Shown in pieces: positions 17,788 through 17,794 of a stretch of DNA of 17,794 bases (its first letter is position 1; each line of letters begins with the position of its first letter). The translations under genes and the position numbers were made by a program. Source of the DNA: Thoreauomyces humboldtii (lineage: Eukaryota; Chytridiomycota; Chytridiomycetes; Spizellomycetales; Powellomycetaceae); NCBI GenBank assembly GCA_027596035.1, contig JADGJA010000464.1:1-17794 (forward strand), read 5' to 3'. The notes beneath the pieces are model-generated. The model was not told the DNA's origin, searched no databases, and worked only from the letters and a program-made list of their open reading frames with translations.

Positions 17788-17794
17788 TCCCCAA

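Noticed and set aside
1..17794. tRNA, rRNA, CRISPR array, transposon ends or long repeats
   Set aside because: I looked on both strands and saw no cloverleaf, rRNA core, spaced repeat array, transposase or long terminal or inverted repeat; a tRNAscan or self-alignment would be decisive.

Overview
This window is nuclear DNA of a fungus, most likely a basidiomycete with a compact genome. I read 30 spliceosomal introns in nine genes. They are short (43 to 109 nt), almost all GT-AG, and several carry a CTAAC or CTGAC type branch site. One gene alone has 13 introns, which argues against an ascomycete yeast. The proteins are eukaryotic (26S proteasome lid, HOPS/Vam6, anaphase-promoting complex, Nca2). 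I cannot name the genus. Intron boundaries were worked out by eye from splice signals, frame continuity and family resemblance, and every predicted coding sum is divisible by three.

Layout, left to right: a low-complexity left end (1-290); a HerA/FtsK-type P-loop ATPase on minus (291-1954); RPN9 on plus (2495-3944); VPS39/VAM6 on minus in 14 exons (4112-7702); a NET-domain protein on plus (8014-8984); an intronless alpha/beta hydrolase on minus (9126-10919); NCA2 on plus in 5 exons (11585-13998); APC10/DOC1 on minus in 6 exons (14196-15111); an intronless multi-pass LCCL-domain membrane protein on plus (15425-17386); and a possible small basic protein on minus (17395-17787). Strands alternate strictly, giving four divergent promoter regions (about 310 to 670 nt) and four convergent 3' junctions (8 to about 200 nt).

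The genes do not form one pathway. They are mostly housekeeping: protein degradation (RPN9, APC10), vacuole fusion (VPS39), mitochondrial ATP synthase expression (NCA2), chromatin reading (NET protein), lipid or ester hydrolysis, and membrane or secretory functions (LCCL protein). I saw no rRNA, tRNA, transposon, CRISPR array or long repeat. I found no obvious new multi-gene system. The points most worth a second look are the fungal HerA-like ATPase, the NET protein with a duplicated N-terminal unit and no bromodomain, and the 19-nt last exon that encodes the IR tail of APC10.
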